From assembly GCA_001584585.1 (NCBI GenBank), contig LSYV01000031.1, positions 81,319 through 145,318 on the forward strand: DNA of 64,000 nucleotides. Direction: 5' to 3'. Shown one piece after another: positions 1-11,443 of this stretch. Source of the stretch: Gonium pectorale. Taxonomy: Eukaryota; Chlorophyta; Chlorophyceae; Chlamydomonadales; Volvocaceae. Every line of letters begins with the position of its first letter. Positions within the stretch are counted from its first letter, which is position 1. Under the pieces are notes generated by a model. The model searched no databases, was not told where the DNA came from, and was given only the letters and a program-made list of their open reading frames with translations. Made by a program: the position numbers and the translations under genes.

Positions 1-3000
1 CGGTATCCCAGTGGAAGAGGTAGACCGATCGTCGTCGCAGCACGTTCACCACAGTGGCAGGTCACGTGACAGGCAAGCATGGGCCAGCGCCTGGTCGGGC
101 TCCTGTGCTTGCCCGGCCATTTCTTGGATGTGCGCGCAAATGCACGTGGCCCGCAGTCCCATAGTCCCATCTGAAACAAGGATAACTCCACTCGTGGTAT
201 TGACAACTTGCCCCAACCAAGGCCTGAATCGCAGCTCTCCGCCGCGCTGCGCCGGCAGCCCCACCGGAAGATCATCACCGACAGTGTCGGCAGCTGCTCC
301 CCGCCGCCTTCCTCGGCCTGCCCCTGCCCCTGGCCTAGCAGGTGCGCCCGGATCCACTTGGCCATGAAGGGCGACTCGGCCAGGTGCTCCAGCACGGGCC
401 CCATGGTGCTCAGCGACCGCTCCGCCAGCAGCACCATGTGCTGGAGGCCCTCCTCCAGCCTCCGCTGCAGCATGCGGCGCCGGGGGTTGGGGTCGTCGAA
501 GCCGATCGAGTCCACCAGCTGAGGCGCGGGCGGGGGAGGCAAGGGCGGAGCGAGAATGCACACAGCGTATGGCGTGAGATATGCTCGAGGACGGTCACAC
601 GGGCGACAGGAGGGGAGAGAGGGGACAGGGGATGGAGGCATGGCACCTAGGACACTTATGGGTCGCGTACCCCGCGCACTAAGGACTAGCCAGCGCGGCC
701 AACCTCCGCCCTTCCTGCTGCTTTGCTCTCCTTTTCACGACCACGTCCTCCGCGCCGTGATCAACGCCATGCTCTCGGACGCAATCGTCCCACCAATCCT
801 CCCACCTGCCATACACACACCGCCAGTCGCCTGTCGCCGCGCAGCGCCTCACCGTCAGGTCAAGGGCAATCAGCAGCTCGCTGGGGATGAAGATTTGAAT
901 CCTCTGGGTGAGGCACAGCAGCAGCTCCCGCGCCTCGCGCAGCGCCTGCTGCTCGGACCCGGCCCCCTCGAGCAGCATCCGCCAGGGGCCCACGTCGTCT
1001 CTGTCCTGCGCCACCAGCTCCTGCGCATGGGCACAGGGTTTCGGGGGCCAGAGATCTTCGGTCATCCACAGGACGTAGCATGTGCAGCATAGCCACCGAC
1101 CAGGGCTGGCATGCGCGGTATCGCTCGTTCGCAAAGCCATTGCGCCCGCCTTACTGCTGCCCGCAATCTACTGTCTGGCGGTGCTGAACACGATTTAGAG
1201 GAGTGCGGCGGACAGCCGTGCAAACCGCTTCCGGCTAACCCAAAGAGTGTCTCACCCCTTCTGCTAAGCCAAAGGGTGTTTCACCCACTCTGCTATGGCG
1301 CGTCGGGAGCAAATCGGCTCGCGTGGCCTGCAGCCCCTCTATAGGAAGCCTGGAATCTGTATCTATTCGCAAGTGGCTCGCCTGCAGCAGCTGCGTCTGC
1401 TCAGCGTCAAAGTGCCAGGCCGACTCGGCTCCCGGCGGCAGGCAGAGCTTGACAAAGTTGCCCGTGAAGAGCAGCTCCTCCAGCAGCTCGGTGGAGAGGT
1501 CCGCCGCCGCGCCACCGCCGCCGCCGCGTCTGCCACGGCCGCGAGTGCATGACTGTGCAGTGGGAGGGCCGGCGGGGCAGCTCGTGGCGACACCGGACCG
1601 GGCAATGTAGGCCCTGCCGGCAAGCCGTGTCGCCACCTCACGCAGCGGCGGCGCGTAGCGTGCGTGCTCGCGTGCCGCCTCGCGGCGCCGCTGCACCTCG
1701 TCCCTCACGGCGGTTCCGGGCGGCGTCAGCCTCTGCCACATCGAAGCCAGGTGCGACTTGACGTCGGCGGAGAGTGCCTTCGCTCTGAGGGAGGGAGGGA
1801 AGGCGGGTCGGCGGCCAGGTCAGCCGTTAGGGTGACGGTACGCCAAGCCTACCCGCTTCCATGTGCATAGAGGGAATCAGAGCCTGCAAAGGAAGAGGCG
1901 GCCACGCCTAAGCACAATTTAAGACACCCCAAGGCGGCGCTGGGTGTGCATATGTGCCCCACGGCAAACGACTACGGCACCATGCGGACCACGTGCCCTA
2001 CCCGCCACACGCTCCTGCATCGAACGACCTTACTTCGCAAGCACCCGCCGGCCTCCGGCGAGCCACCCTCCTCTCCCCCCCGCGCAAAGCCACGCACCCG
2101 CGCCTCCCCTCCACCACGTCCATGTGCTGCATCAGCTGGTCCTCCAGCGCCTCGCGCGGCTCCAGCATCAGCAGCACCTGAAACAGCGGCAGCCGCCGTC
2201 GACAGAATTGGAATCCCGTTAGCCCAACAAGTAAAAGAAGCACGGAACGGCTCGGCCCGGCTTCTTAGCGCAGCGTTGCCCAAAGCATCATGGCTGGTGG
2301 AGCCGCAGGCAGGTTCAATACATTTGCAAGCCCCAGCCTCGTGCCGAAGTGACGGGTTAAGGTGCTGGGTGCAGGAATTCTATCTGCGGGTCGTACCACG
2401 GCGCACCCGTGCGTTGCTGTGCCAGCGCCAAGCCCCCGCCCTATATGTACCCGGGAGTGGCGCACCTGGAACTCGTACCTCGCGCCGCTGATGAGGACCG
2501 TCACGGAGCTCCCGATGGAGCCCTGGTTGCCCGCGGGCAGCAGCAGGCCGGGGGGCGTGTAGTCGTTCCTGCCCAGCTTGTACTCCCGGGCCTGCTGCAC
2601 CAGCTTGGCCACCTGGAGGGTCGCCAGGCCGTAGGATGGGGGCCCGATCGGCCCATGCACGATGAGCTGATGGATGGAGTAGGGCCCTGTCTCGGCTCAG
2701 CGGCCCCGACTAAAGAGTGCGCACGGCAGGCGCTGCGCTGCGCGCGGATGCTACCGAACCCGCGCTGTCTTCGTACTCTGGGCTTCGCGCACCTGTGGCC
2801 CTCTATAGCTCTGTGGGGCAACGGTGGGGCGAACCCCGCATCTATCGTACATATCTGCCGCGTCACATGGGTCTAGCTCTCTAGCAGCTTACTTCCTTGA
2901 GCCGCTTCTTGGGTGTTGAGGCGGCTGGGCGGCGCAGTTCCTGCTGCAGCAGGTGCTCCTCGCCGTCCTGGAGGCTGTGGCAATCCGGGTAACCACCCAG

Positions 3001-3711
3001 GAATTGAAAACTACCGGAGACGCAGGGAGACGCATGAACCGGCAGGATGGGGGATCACCGTGGCAAGGGCGGAGCGGCGGGGAACTAACAGGGCAGCGCC
3101 ATATAGGTACAGTGGTAAACGGTATTAAGGTCCCCGAACTCTCGCCTCGACAGGCACGTCCAAGAACGATTTTGCCACTGCGTGCGCACCCGCTGCCGAG
3201 CAATAGCAGCAGCTGCGCCGCCTCTGTCTCGCCCCACCCCGCAGCACCGCGGGGCGGCAGGGCATCCGGCAGCAGGCAGAGGCCCTGCTGCTCCAGCATC
3301 GTCGTCTTTCCGCAGGTGCTCACTCCTATGATGGCCAGTGAACCCTGTGCTGGCGGGGCGGTGTTTACGTGAGGCGGCATCAGTGACCCGTGGGTCAGCG
3401 CCTGCTCCACGAAGCGAATCAGCGCCGCGCCGCGCGAACGACCCACCTTGCCATCGGGTGTGCGGCTGGCGTCCTCTACAGCAACCTGTGAGCCGGATGC
3501 GCAGCGCAAATGGGTCATATGGGCCAACAGCATACAACAACCCCCCGCGATTGAAGACTTAGAATTGCGATTTGAATCGCACCTGCAGCACCGGAGCGCC
3601 GGCTGGGGAGTCCCGAAGGATGTCCTTCGTGGCATCCGGCAGGCCGCGGATGCGTTCCCGACATTTATTTTCTACCGCCGTAACTAGGCTCGGGAATCTC
3701 TGTGCATCCAT
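1..3711 (-). CDS. Unrecognised multi-exon protein with P-loop-like motif (partial)
   Basis: Phase-consistent exons read 3711-3583, 3485-3447, 3344-3238, 2974-2893, 2666-2466, 2177-2098, 1784 to about 1400, 1020-853 and 518 to the window edge. The start is the ATG at 3711 (MDAQRFPSLV). Exon 3 carries GVSTCGKT, which fits the Walker A pattern GxxxxGK[ST], followed by LEQQGLCLLPDALPPRG. That context faintly recalls dynamin or kinesin P-loops, but I see no matching G2-G4 or switch motifs, so no family is assigned. Later exons are helical and charged (for example LMLEPREALEDQLMQHMD). The donor of the exon starting at 1784 is uncertain: a GC donor after LLQ (near 1390) or a GT donor further on both keep phase 0. 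The last frame stays open to base 1, so the 3' end is missing. Splicing is well supported; function is unknown. Confidence 0.5.
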
Positions 3712-3835
3712 CTTTAACAAGTATGGCTCAATGTGTACCGGAGGCCTAGCAGGACCAACACACGGTGTCAGGGGCCTAGCCCCGCGTGTCGTACATCGGC
3801 ATTGGAAGCCACCTGACACGTCAACCCAGGAGACC

Positions 3836-3956
3836 GTCCACGCAAGCCCCTTGCAATGCTCTGTCCCGTCCGGACTGTCCACGTACGCCCGTGGGGTTGC
3901 TCTGTCCCGTCCGGGCTGTCCCCGTATGCCCCTTGCGGTGCTGTGTACCGCCCAAA
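3836..3956. repeat. 41-bp tandem repeat, three imperfect copies
   Basis: Three consecutive copies of a 41-bp unit start at 3836, 3877 and 3918. Each begins GTCC and contains a variant of CTCTGTCCCGTCC. The third copy is the most diverged and about two bases shorter. The array lies 125-245 bp upstream of the ATG of the minus-strand gene at 3711, so it sits in that gene's presumptive promoter or 5' UTR. No gene is seen in the rest of 3712-4256. Confidence 0.8.
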
Positions 3957-4256
3957 ACCAGCAGAAAGGTATGTTTGGAGAGCGATGGGCAAAAGAGCTC
4001 ACGCACGTGGCCCCAGTACTGCAGAACAAACACGCATGACTCAGCTTACGGTACAGTACGTCAAGTCCCGCAGTCGGTAATAATCATTAACCAGTTCTTC
4101 ATGTGGCTGCAATGGCGCCGCCAGCCGAACGAGCCCGTCCGTTTCCCGCCCTTTCAACTACCATACCATCTGCCCCAGCCGAGTCACCCATCACCAACGC
4201 ATCCTGCAGTGGCTCACATCTCCATATCCCTACATATCGCCGCTCGCTCTCCAGCA

Positions 4257-6419
4257 TCAGACGTCATCCACTTCCCAACGGTTCCCGCACCCGCGGCACG
4301 TGACCAGCCGACTGACGCCCTGGCCGTCCTTGCTGCCCCACGTCTCGCACTTGCCGATGTCCCGCCGCCCGCTGTCCATGTAGTCGCAGGAGGAGCCGCC
4401 GCAGCGGCCGCAGCGGTAGTCGTTGGTGGCTGTGGCGGCGCCGTCGCCCACCAGTGTCACGCGCCGCGTCTCGGCCGCCTGGGACGGGTTGGAACAGGGC
4501 AGCGGATTTGAGCATGTATGTAACGGCGCTGTGCCGTTGACGGTTGAGCAAGAGGGCGATGGCGGTGGCCTCGAGCTAGGCGAGCGAGCGATGCTGCCCT
4601 GGGGCCTGCGGGCAGTGACGCTTTGAAACGACACCGGCGGCGTCCGAAGCGCTGGCTATACAGATGTGTGTGGTGTGCAGCAGCGCGTGATCTGGTACCG
4701 AGCGCGGCCTGCCCCGAGCACCAGCCCTGGGCGCCGCGCAACCGAACAACAGGACGCCCCTCCTCATCGCAACCTGAATGCTGGCCTCTGCGCCTTGCAC
4801 TTCACGGGCCATGCCACGCCATGCCATGTCAGCCTCATGTTGCCTCACCGGGCAGTTAAACTAAGCGATCAGAGCGCTCCCACATCTCCCCATCCAGTGG
4901 GCACCATAATCGGTTGCAAAGCCGGCTGTGGCTGCTTCGTCTCCACATTACATACACACACATTCAGACGTCTGGGCAGACCAGGAGCTCTTTGCATTCC
5001 GCCCTGCTTGGTGGGTTGGAAAGAGTCCCCCAGAGCTTTGTTTTGTCTCTGGCAGAGGGAGCATGCGGTTTGTTTCATCAGGAGGCAGGCTTGTGGTTGT
5101 TTGCCTTGAGGCGTTTTCGACGGGGCTTCGGGCCCTGCTTGCCACGATACCTCTCCTGGGCTGCATTCGCCCCTACTTCGCTTGGTGCGGTCTTCCGCGT
5201 GGAGCGGGTAGCACCCTTGGCCCACGTCGGCCCGTAGCTGTAGCATTGCACACATACCGCGCCATGCCCAGCCCGCCCACCTGCAGCCTCGCGTACTCCT
5301 CCCGCTGCGCCGCGGTGGCCAGCTCCCGGGGGTCCAGTGCCACCAGCTCGCCCGGCAGCAGCCGCCCGACCAGCACCCGGTGGCGCAGCTCCGAGTTGCG
5401 CTGTTTGAGGGGCGCGGGTATGTGGGTTGGACGAAGGGGTGTGCGTGTCGCCGTGCGCCGTGGTGCCGGGTTGGCGGAGGGCGTGCAATGCGCGGTATGG
5501 GCCGTATGCTATAGTTGTGACGAGTATGAGCCAAAGACAGCCGGGGGAGCGCGTGAGAGAGAGGCCCCCCGCAGGCGGGTCAGCGCACCTTGAGCCCAGC
5601 AACCAGCGTCATGGCGGCGGCCTTGTACTCCTGTGGAGTGCATGAAGGAACATACTTGAGCCATGACGGGCAGTAGGCCGAAAAGACTTACGGTAGGTTG
5701 GGCATGAAGGTGCACGGGGACGCGGGCGTAACAGCAGCGGGCGGGCGTGCACACACCGCGGCCATGCACATCGCGGCACCAGCGCCCTGCCGCAGGGTCA
5801 CACCTGCCCTGCCGCCATGCGGTGGCGCCGGGAAAGCTCCGACTCGATGGCCTCCGCAAGCTCTGTGTGGCGGGTGGTGTGCACGAAGGCAGCAGGCCGC
5901 GCAGGAGCAGCAGCGAGCGTGCGCGGAGCGGTCAGGGAAATGGGTTGCACGGCAGAAACGGTGATCACCGTGGGCCGGCGCATGCGCAGCATAAGACGAC
6001 GGCGCAAGGGCCGAACACTCAGCACATTCACTGCACAGCACGCTGCAGTACAATACGTACAGTACCGCCAACGGACGTCCAGCTGATACCGTCCCCTCCC
6101 CGTGCGCTACCGCTGCCCAATGCCCCTGAGTCTAGTCTCGCAGCAGCTTGCATCCGCTGAAACAGGCACATCTGCTCTGATCGCGCTCGCCGCGTGTCAA
6201 ATTACCGAGCGGTGTGGACCCTGGGTCGCTGGGACCCGCATCGCCGCTGCCGCTCCCGCCTTGCCCTGAAACTGACAATGCGGCCAGGAGGGACTTCACG
6301 CAGTTACGTCGCAGCGCTTGCTGCCCTGCCTGCTGGTCGGCTGCCGCGGCCGGCGAGGTTGTCTTCTTGGCGGGAGGTGGCGGGAGGTTCAGCTCCTTCC
6401 ATATTGGTTTTCTCTTCAT
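4257..6419 (-). CDS. TFIIS-like transcription elongation factor
   Basis: Five exons give a 218-aa protein: 6419-6206, 5862-5804, 5630-5589, 5400-5281 and 4478-4257, all phase-consistent. The TFIIS central (RNA polymerase II-binding) domain is clear: LAEAIESEL, EYKAAAMTLVAGLK, then RNSELRHRVLVGRLLPGEL and ALDPRELA. The C-terminal zinc ribbon has CGRC and, near the end, TCRGCGNRW. TFIIS rescues backtracked Pol II by stimulating transcript cleavage in the nucleus. Compared with the family, the N-terminal LW domain is not seen (the ATG at 6419 gives a short protein, though an upstream exon is possible), and the ribbon is odd: roughly ten extra residues and no Asp-Glu dipeptide at the tip where TFIIS has its catalytic acidic pair. 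It may therefore be a divergent paralogue. It is head-to-head with the telobox gene at 6988. Confidence 0.86.
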
Positions 6420-6987
6420 CGCTATGCAGGACCACCTTGCTACCGAGTCCTCGTTAACGTTCCTTTTTGGTCAATGGTCAACGGTCAAGGTTGTATGATC
6501 AAGTCCAGGCACCATATCAGCTGCTATGAGGCGTCTTTTCTTGTTCTCGTGCGCTTGCAGACGCAGTTATGCACGCGACACGCATGCTTCGTCATCCAAG
6601 AAGACTTAAGATTTAGGGTACCAGCGACTTTTGCACACTGACGTGGAGGGCAGCGACAGCAGGCACACCGTGTGGGAAGTGGGTTGAAGTACGGAAATAC
6701 GGCGATGATGCCCTTTTTGCGGTCGAGAACATAGTGCCGAACTTGGGGCTGCAGATATCATTTCGAGTTATACCTGACTTGCTCATTTAGGCTTCAGTTT
6801 TGGCGCGCTTTTACACTTGCTGCTTGCCTTCCTTTTCTGTCCTGAATTGCACATCACGTACTGACAACGAACTTCGTGGAGCATAGGTTGGTAGGCCCTC
6901 CACCCGCAACCCGGACCCCGTTGCTCGCATGGCCTGCGGGTTTTAGACTTGGCCCGGTGGCCTGGAAACGGCCACTGATTCTCATCA
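6420..6987. promoter_or_regulatory. Divergent intergenic region between TFIIS-like and telobox genes
   Basis: This 568-bp gap lies between two ATGs pointing away from each other, so it should hold both promoters. It is visibly less GC-rich than its surroundings, especially 6470-6860. I see no convincing TATA box or repeat. Its role is inferred from position only. Confidence 0.45.
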
Positions 6988-9900
6988 ATGGACATGGGCA
7001 ACCTGTTGCTGCGATTGGACTTCCAGCACGCCCTGGCAGAGGGCTCGCATTGCTCACCGTGGGCATCCGTCGGCCAAAAGCGCCCCCGTGCCGACGCCCC
7101 GCATGAAGGGCAGAGACACACTGAACCGTGTTACGTCCTGAGCGAGACGCAGTGCATGTCGGAGACCACCTGCGCAGGCAGTGCTGACGGTGGCCGCAAG
7201 TTTCGTGCCATGTCGTGTCATGTCGTGCAACACGGGCCATTCGTGTGCACGACGGAGCAAGGCTGCGAGAGCAGCGGCGCAGCAACACAAAATGCGCTTG
7301 CCGGCTCTCAGCCCTGTACCCCGCAGCCCCTCCCTGTGGCCTACGCCGATGCGGCCGCAAATGCGGCGGCTGCCGCAGCCATCGCCGATGCCGTTAGCTT
7401 CCTGTCCTCTCCCTCTTCGTCGATGGAAACAGCAGGAGGCGGCTGTGGGGCCTCTAGAAGCTGCGGAGATCAGCATTACGAGGGTGAACCGCTAGCGCCT
7501 CAAGCCCTTCCCTTCTCCCTACCTGTGGGCGCGCCTGCGCGCCAGCTGCAGCTCCAGGAGGCGGAGGAGGAGGAGGACTTCCAGGAGCTGCAGCAGCAGC
7601 TGGCAGCTGCGGGCGGCTCGGAGCTCCTCCCGGCCATTAGCGAGTGCCTGCTGGGGGCGTGTGACATAGGCTTTGACGAGTTCGAGATGGCGGTAATGGG
7701 CGCGGCAGCGGCGGCGGGTGATGGCGTGGCTTGCCAGGCGTTGAGTGCGATATCAGATGCCAGGTGTATGGGTCCAGCCGGACCCCAGGCCTGTGCGGCT
7801 CCGCATGCCAGTCAGGCAGCCCCGACTGCGACGGCCCACCTACAGCACGGCGTAGGGCCCTGCGGCGCCTGGCAGGACCAGGCTCTGGATTTGGCACCTG
7901 CGTGCTCGCCTAAGCCGGAGCCGTACCAGCCGCAACGCAGCGTGCCGGCTGCGGCTGCGGCTGCAGTGGGCAGCGGGGCCGCGGGGCTGCCGCCGGCTCC
8001 CGGCCCCGCTCCACCGCGGCACTCGCTCGTCTGCTCAAAGACAGAGCAAGGGCCGCGACAGCATCCACCGAATGGCCAGCAACATCATCATCAGCGCGTG
8101 TGCCCGCCCGCTGCAAATGTGCTCACCTCTGCTGATGCCATGTTGGCCGGCAATGACAGCGCCGACGGCGGTTGCAGGGCTGGGGATGGAGCTGCCGGCT
8201 GTGGTGGCCCTGTGCCCTGGGGGCCCTCCACGCTGCCTCACGCGGACTTGCCACTCCGCCGAGCCTCCCCCGACGTAGTGGCCTTTCGATACAGCACTAG
8301 CAGCTGCGGGGATCCGGTGGAGGACGGCAGAGCCAGCGACGGTGGCGGTTGGAGGTTAGGAGCGGCGGACGACGCGGACGATGACTACCCGATCCTGGCG
8401 GAGGCAGGCATCCTGCCGGACTCGGGTGTTGTTATGGTAGGGCAGGCAGGGGGGTTGGTGAGACACCTGGGACGCCAGGACCTGGAGGGCAGCGGAAGTT
8501 GGGTAGTTGGTGGGCTGGTGTGTTGCAGGTGGGGCTGGGCTGCGTGTGGTTTGCTCAGTGCCGCCCCTGATCCGTCGGGCGCATGGTGACTGAAAAACTC
8601 CAATCCCGAGTTAGGCACATTCTACGTGTCTATCGCGCCCCAAGGCTCCGGCGTTTCAAGCTCTCTCCCGCGGAGCCTGAGTTCTCTGTCCTTGCGCTGC
8701 GGTGTGCAGGAGGCAGACCTATCGCTCCATCATCAGGCGCTGCAACAGACCCTCGAGACATTGTTTCCGCCCCAGCCGGCGCCGCACCAGCCGCAGCCGC
8801 CGGCGCCTCAGCTGTCTGTGGCGCAGCATCAGCTCAGGCTACACGGGGCAGGTTGCCCGCAAGCGCAGCCTGTCTGCGAGACCGCCGGCGCAGCACGGCA
8901 CACGCCGCGGAGGGCCTCCTGGCAGGGGCAGCTGCCCGCACACCCGGCCCTGACTGCGCAGGCACCCACACCACCCGGCCCCGAACGGGCATGGCAGCAG
9001 CCATCCGACCTCATGGCTGAATGTGCTGGGCTCGGGGGCCTGGCGGATCCGCCCGGCCTCGCCGCCGCCACAGGGGCCGGACTGCCTGACGAGGCAGGGG
9101 CTGTGGTTGGAGTCGGGGCCGGGTCCACGCAGTGGAGCGGCGGGGAGAGTTGGCGTGGGGTCGGCGGCAGTGGCTGCAGCGTAGGCTGTGTTGCTGCCGC
9201 TGCCGGCGACACCGGGTCCAGCGGCGACGATATGGCGGCGGGCGGGCGGGCTGCGGCGGCGGCGCGTGAGGGCGGCGACGCGGGCAGGCGTAGGGGCCGC
9301 CGTGGGTGTGGCCGCACCAAGGAGCGGTTCACGCTCGAGGTGGGTGCGATCACGAGGCCGTGAGGGGGGAAGGGAGGCGGTCCGGGGCACTGGCGGTGTC
9401 GTAGGGTGTCACGTCGTCTGGGTCGTGGTGGTGCTGCGTGGTGCTGGGTGCGGCTTCGCAGTGGTGTAGGACGGGTGGGGTCTGATGCCTCCGGAGTTGG
9501 TGCGACAGGTAGCTGGCGCGTTGCTTTCTTGAAGCAGCTCCGAGCCCCGATTGGCCGCCCTTATTGGCCGATTGCGGGGGCCGCCCCGTCCGCAGGAGGT
9601 GGAGGCCTTTGTGAGCGGCATCGAGCAATTCGGCCTCCGCTGGACGGCCATCCACAGGAGCCGCGAGCAGCTGCGGGGCAAGAGCCAGGTGCGTGTGCCC
9701 TGGTGGCCTACGTGGCCTCCGAGACGTGCGTGCTCGGCAGCGCGCTGTGCTGCGCGGATCCGGCTCGGTGCAAAAGTCGACGAGGGTGCGCCATCAATCG
9801 ACAACAGCTGCGTGCGCTCGGCGTTAGCGCGTTGGCTGTGACGCATGCAGCTAGTTGCGGCGGGCAGCGCCTTCCGTCTCGATCGGCGGCTGGACTCGTT

Positions 9901-11443
9901 GCGCTCCTCTTTTCCGCACCTCAGCGCCGCGCGCGGGTCTAGTCAAGTGCCACCCACGGCGGTCTGCGGAGTCCCAAGGGCCCTGGGCCCTTCCCGTGCT
10001 CGCTTGCTTCCTGTGATCAACTGCGGCCCTCCCTGGCCACCTTCATGCACTGGGGCCAAGGGCTTGTCCCGTTGCCGTTAGATTCTCCTCCTCAGCTGCC
10101 AATCGTTTCCGGCTGCGCGGTGACTTTGCCGGCATCCGGGTCCAGCTCCTCATGAACCCCGGCCGCACCGCGTATGGGCTGATACCCGTGCCCCTGACCT
10201 GCCGGCCGCCTTCAAAGTTGAATGGACTCCCCCTGGGTACACGCCTACGCTACGGGGCTGTGTGTAATGGCTCCCGTATGCTCCGTTCCTAATGTGCACG
10301 GTCTGTCCCGATCTGACCGCCTGGCAGGGCGACCTGAAGGACAAGTGGCGCAACTGGCAGCGCAACGTGGCCTGCGGCTGGAGCTCCTGCCGCGTGCACC
10401 TGCCGCCGCCGCTGCGGGGCCGCATCGAGGCGCTGGTGGCCGCCGCGGCGCGCGGCGAGCTGCGCGCCGCCGCCGACCCGCGCGCCGCGGCGGTGCAGGA
10501 GCAGGTGCGGCGGTTCTACGCCGCCAGGCAGGCCGCCGCGGGCGAGGCGGCGGGGGCGGCAGCGGGGACGGCGGCAGCGGCGGCAGCCGGGGCGACAGTC
10601 GATGGTGGGCAGCTGGCCGCGGGGAAGGAGAAGGGCGGCAGCTCTGGTGTGGACCCAGACGGCGATGCCGCCGTCAGCGACGCCGGCGGGGGCGATGGCC
10701 CGCGGGGCGCTCAATCGCAGCCCCTCGCTCCCAACCGCCAGCGCCAGAAGCAGCAGTTCCAGCGACAGCGCCAGCAACAGCGCCAGCAACAGCAGCTCCA
10801 GCGCCAGCAGCAGCAGCACAATCTGCTGCGACTGCTGCAGCTGCTGCGGCAGCGGCTGCCGCAAGAGCATGCAGTGGCTGGCGCGGGGCATGCGGCGCAG
10901 GCGCAGCTGGCGTCGGTGGCCGTCGCTGTGGCGGCGGCGGCGGTGGCGGCCGCGGGTGCGGCGCCCGGTCGGTTCGGCTGTGCGATTGGTGCTCCGGCTG
11001 CCGCCGCCGCAGCAGCAGCGAGCACGGGGACGGGACCGCCAGCCAGCTTGCATACCACCACCGCGCAAGTGTCCCCCGGGGTGCTTCTCGCGCAGCAGCA
11101 GCAGCAGCGGCAGCACACGCCGAGCGCGCCCGCTGGTACAGTTGGTGCGGCTTCCGAGCTGATGGCGCTGCTGCATCGGCAGCCGCCGGGGTCGCCGCTG
11201 CCGGCTGCGGCTGCGGCGCTCCGCAGCATCAACCCCCCCGTCATGCAGGCCCGGGCCCCAGGCACGGCAGCGTGGCCGGGCACGGCTCCTGCAGCTGCTG
11301 CTGCTGCGGTGGCGGCGGGGGCTGGTGCCGGCGGTGGCCTCAATACGGTGGCGCTGGCGCGCCTGGACCTGCAGCTGCCGGCGGCGGTGGCGGCAGCGGC
11401 GCTGACGGCGGCCAAGGTCGGCGGCGATAAAGTGCCATGGTGA
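6988..11443 (+). CDS. Large single-Myb protein with telobox (telomere-repeat-binding-like)
   Basis: Four exons (6988-8436, 8710-9339, 9596-9688, 10328-11443), all joined in phase 0, encode about 1095 aa. A single Myb/SANT helix bundle is assembled across three exons: ERFTLE at the end of exon 2, EVEAFVSGIEQFGLRWTAI in exon 3, and GDLKDKWRNWQRNV opening exon 4. The last segment matches the plant telobox (VDLKDKWRN) found in double-strand telomere-repeat binders, with Gly for the first Val. The Myb domain covers about residues 686-745. The rest is low complexity: poly-Ala, an acidic EAEEEEDF stretch near residue 192, and Gln-rich tracts in the last exon. A nuclear DNA-binding role, possibly at telomeric or telo-box promoter sites, is inferred from the motif. 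The start is the first ATG of a long open frame. Confidence 0.86.

Noticed and set aside
3238..3344. Assignment of the P-loop exon to dynamin or kinesin
   Set aside because: Only the loop and a few following residues match. The dynamin TRCP and DLPG motifs and the kinesin SSRSH and DLAGSE motifs are absent in the other exons.
10222..11430. 402-codon alternative frame over the telobox gene's last exon
   Set aside because: Shadow of the correct frame that begins GDLKDKWRN; it is Arg/Gly/Ala noise without the Myb continuation.
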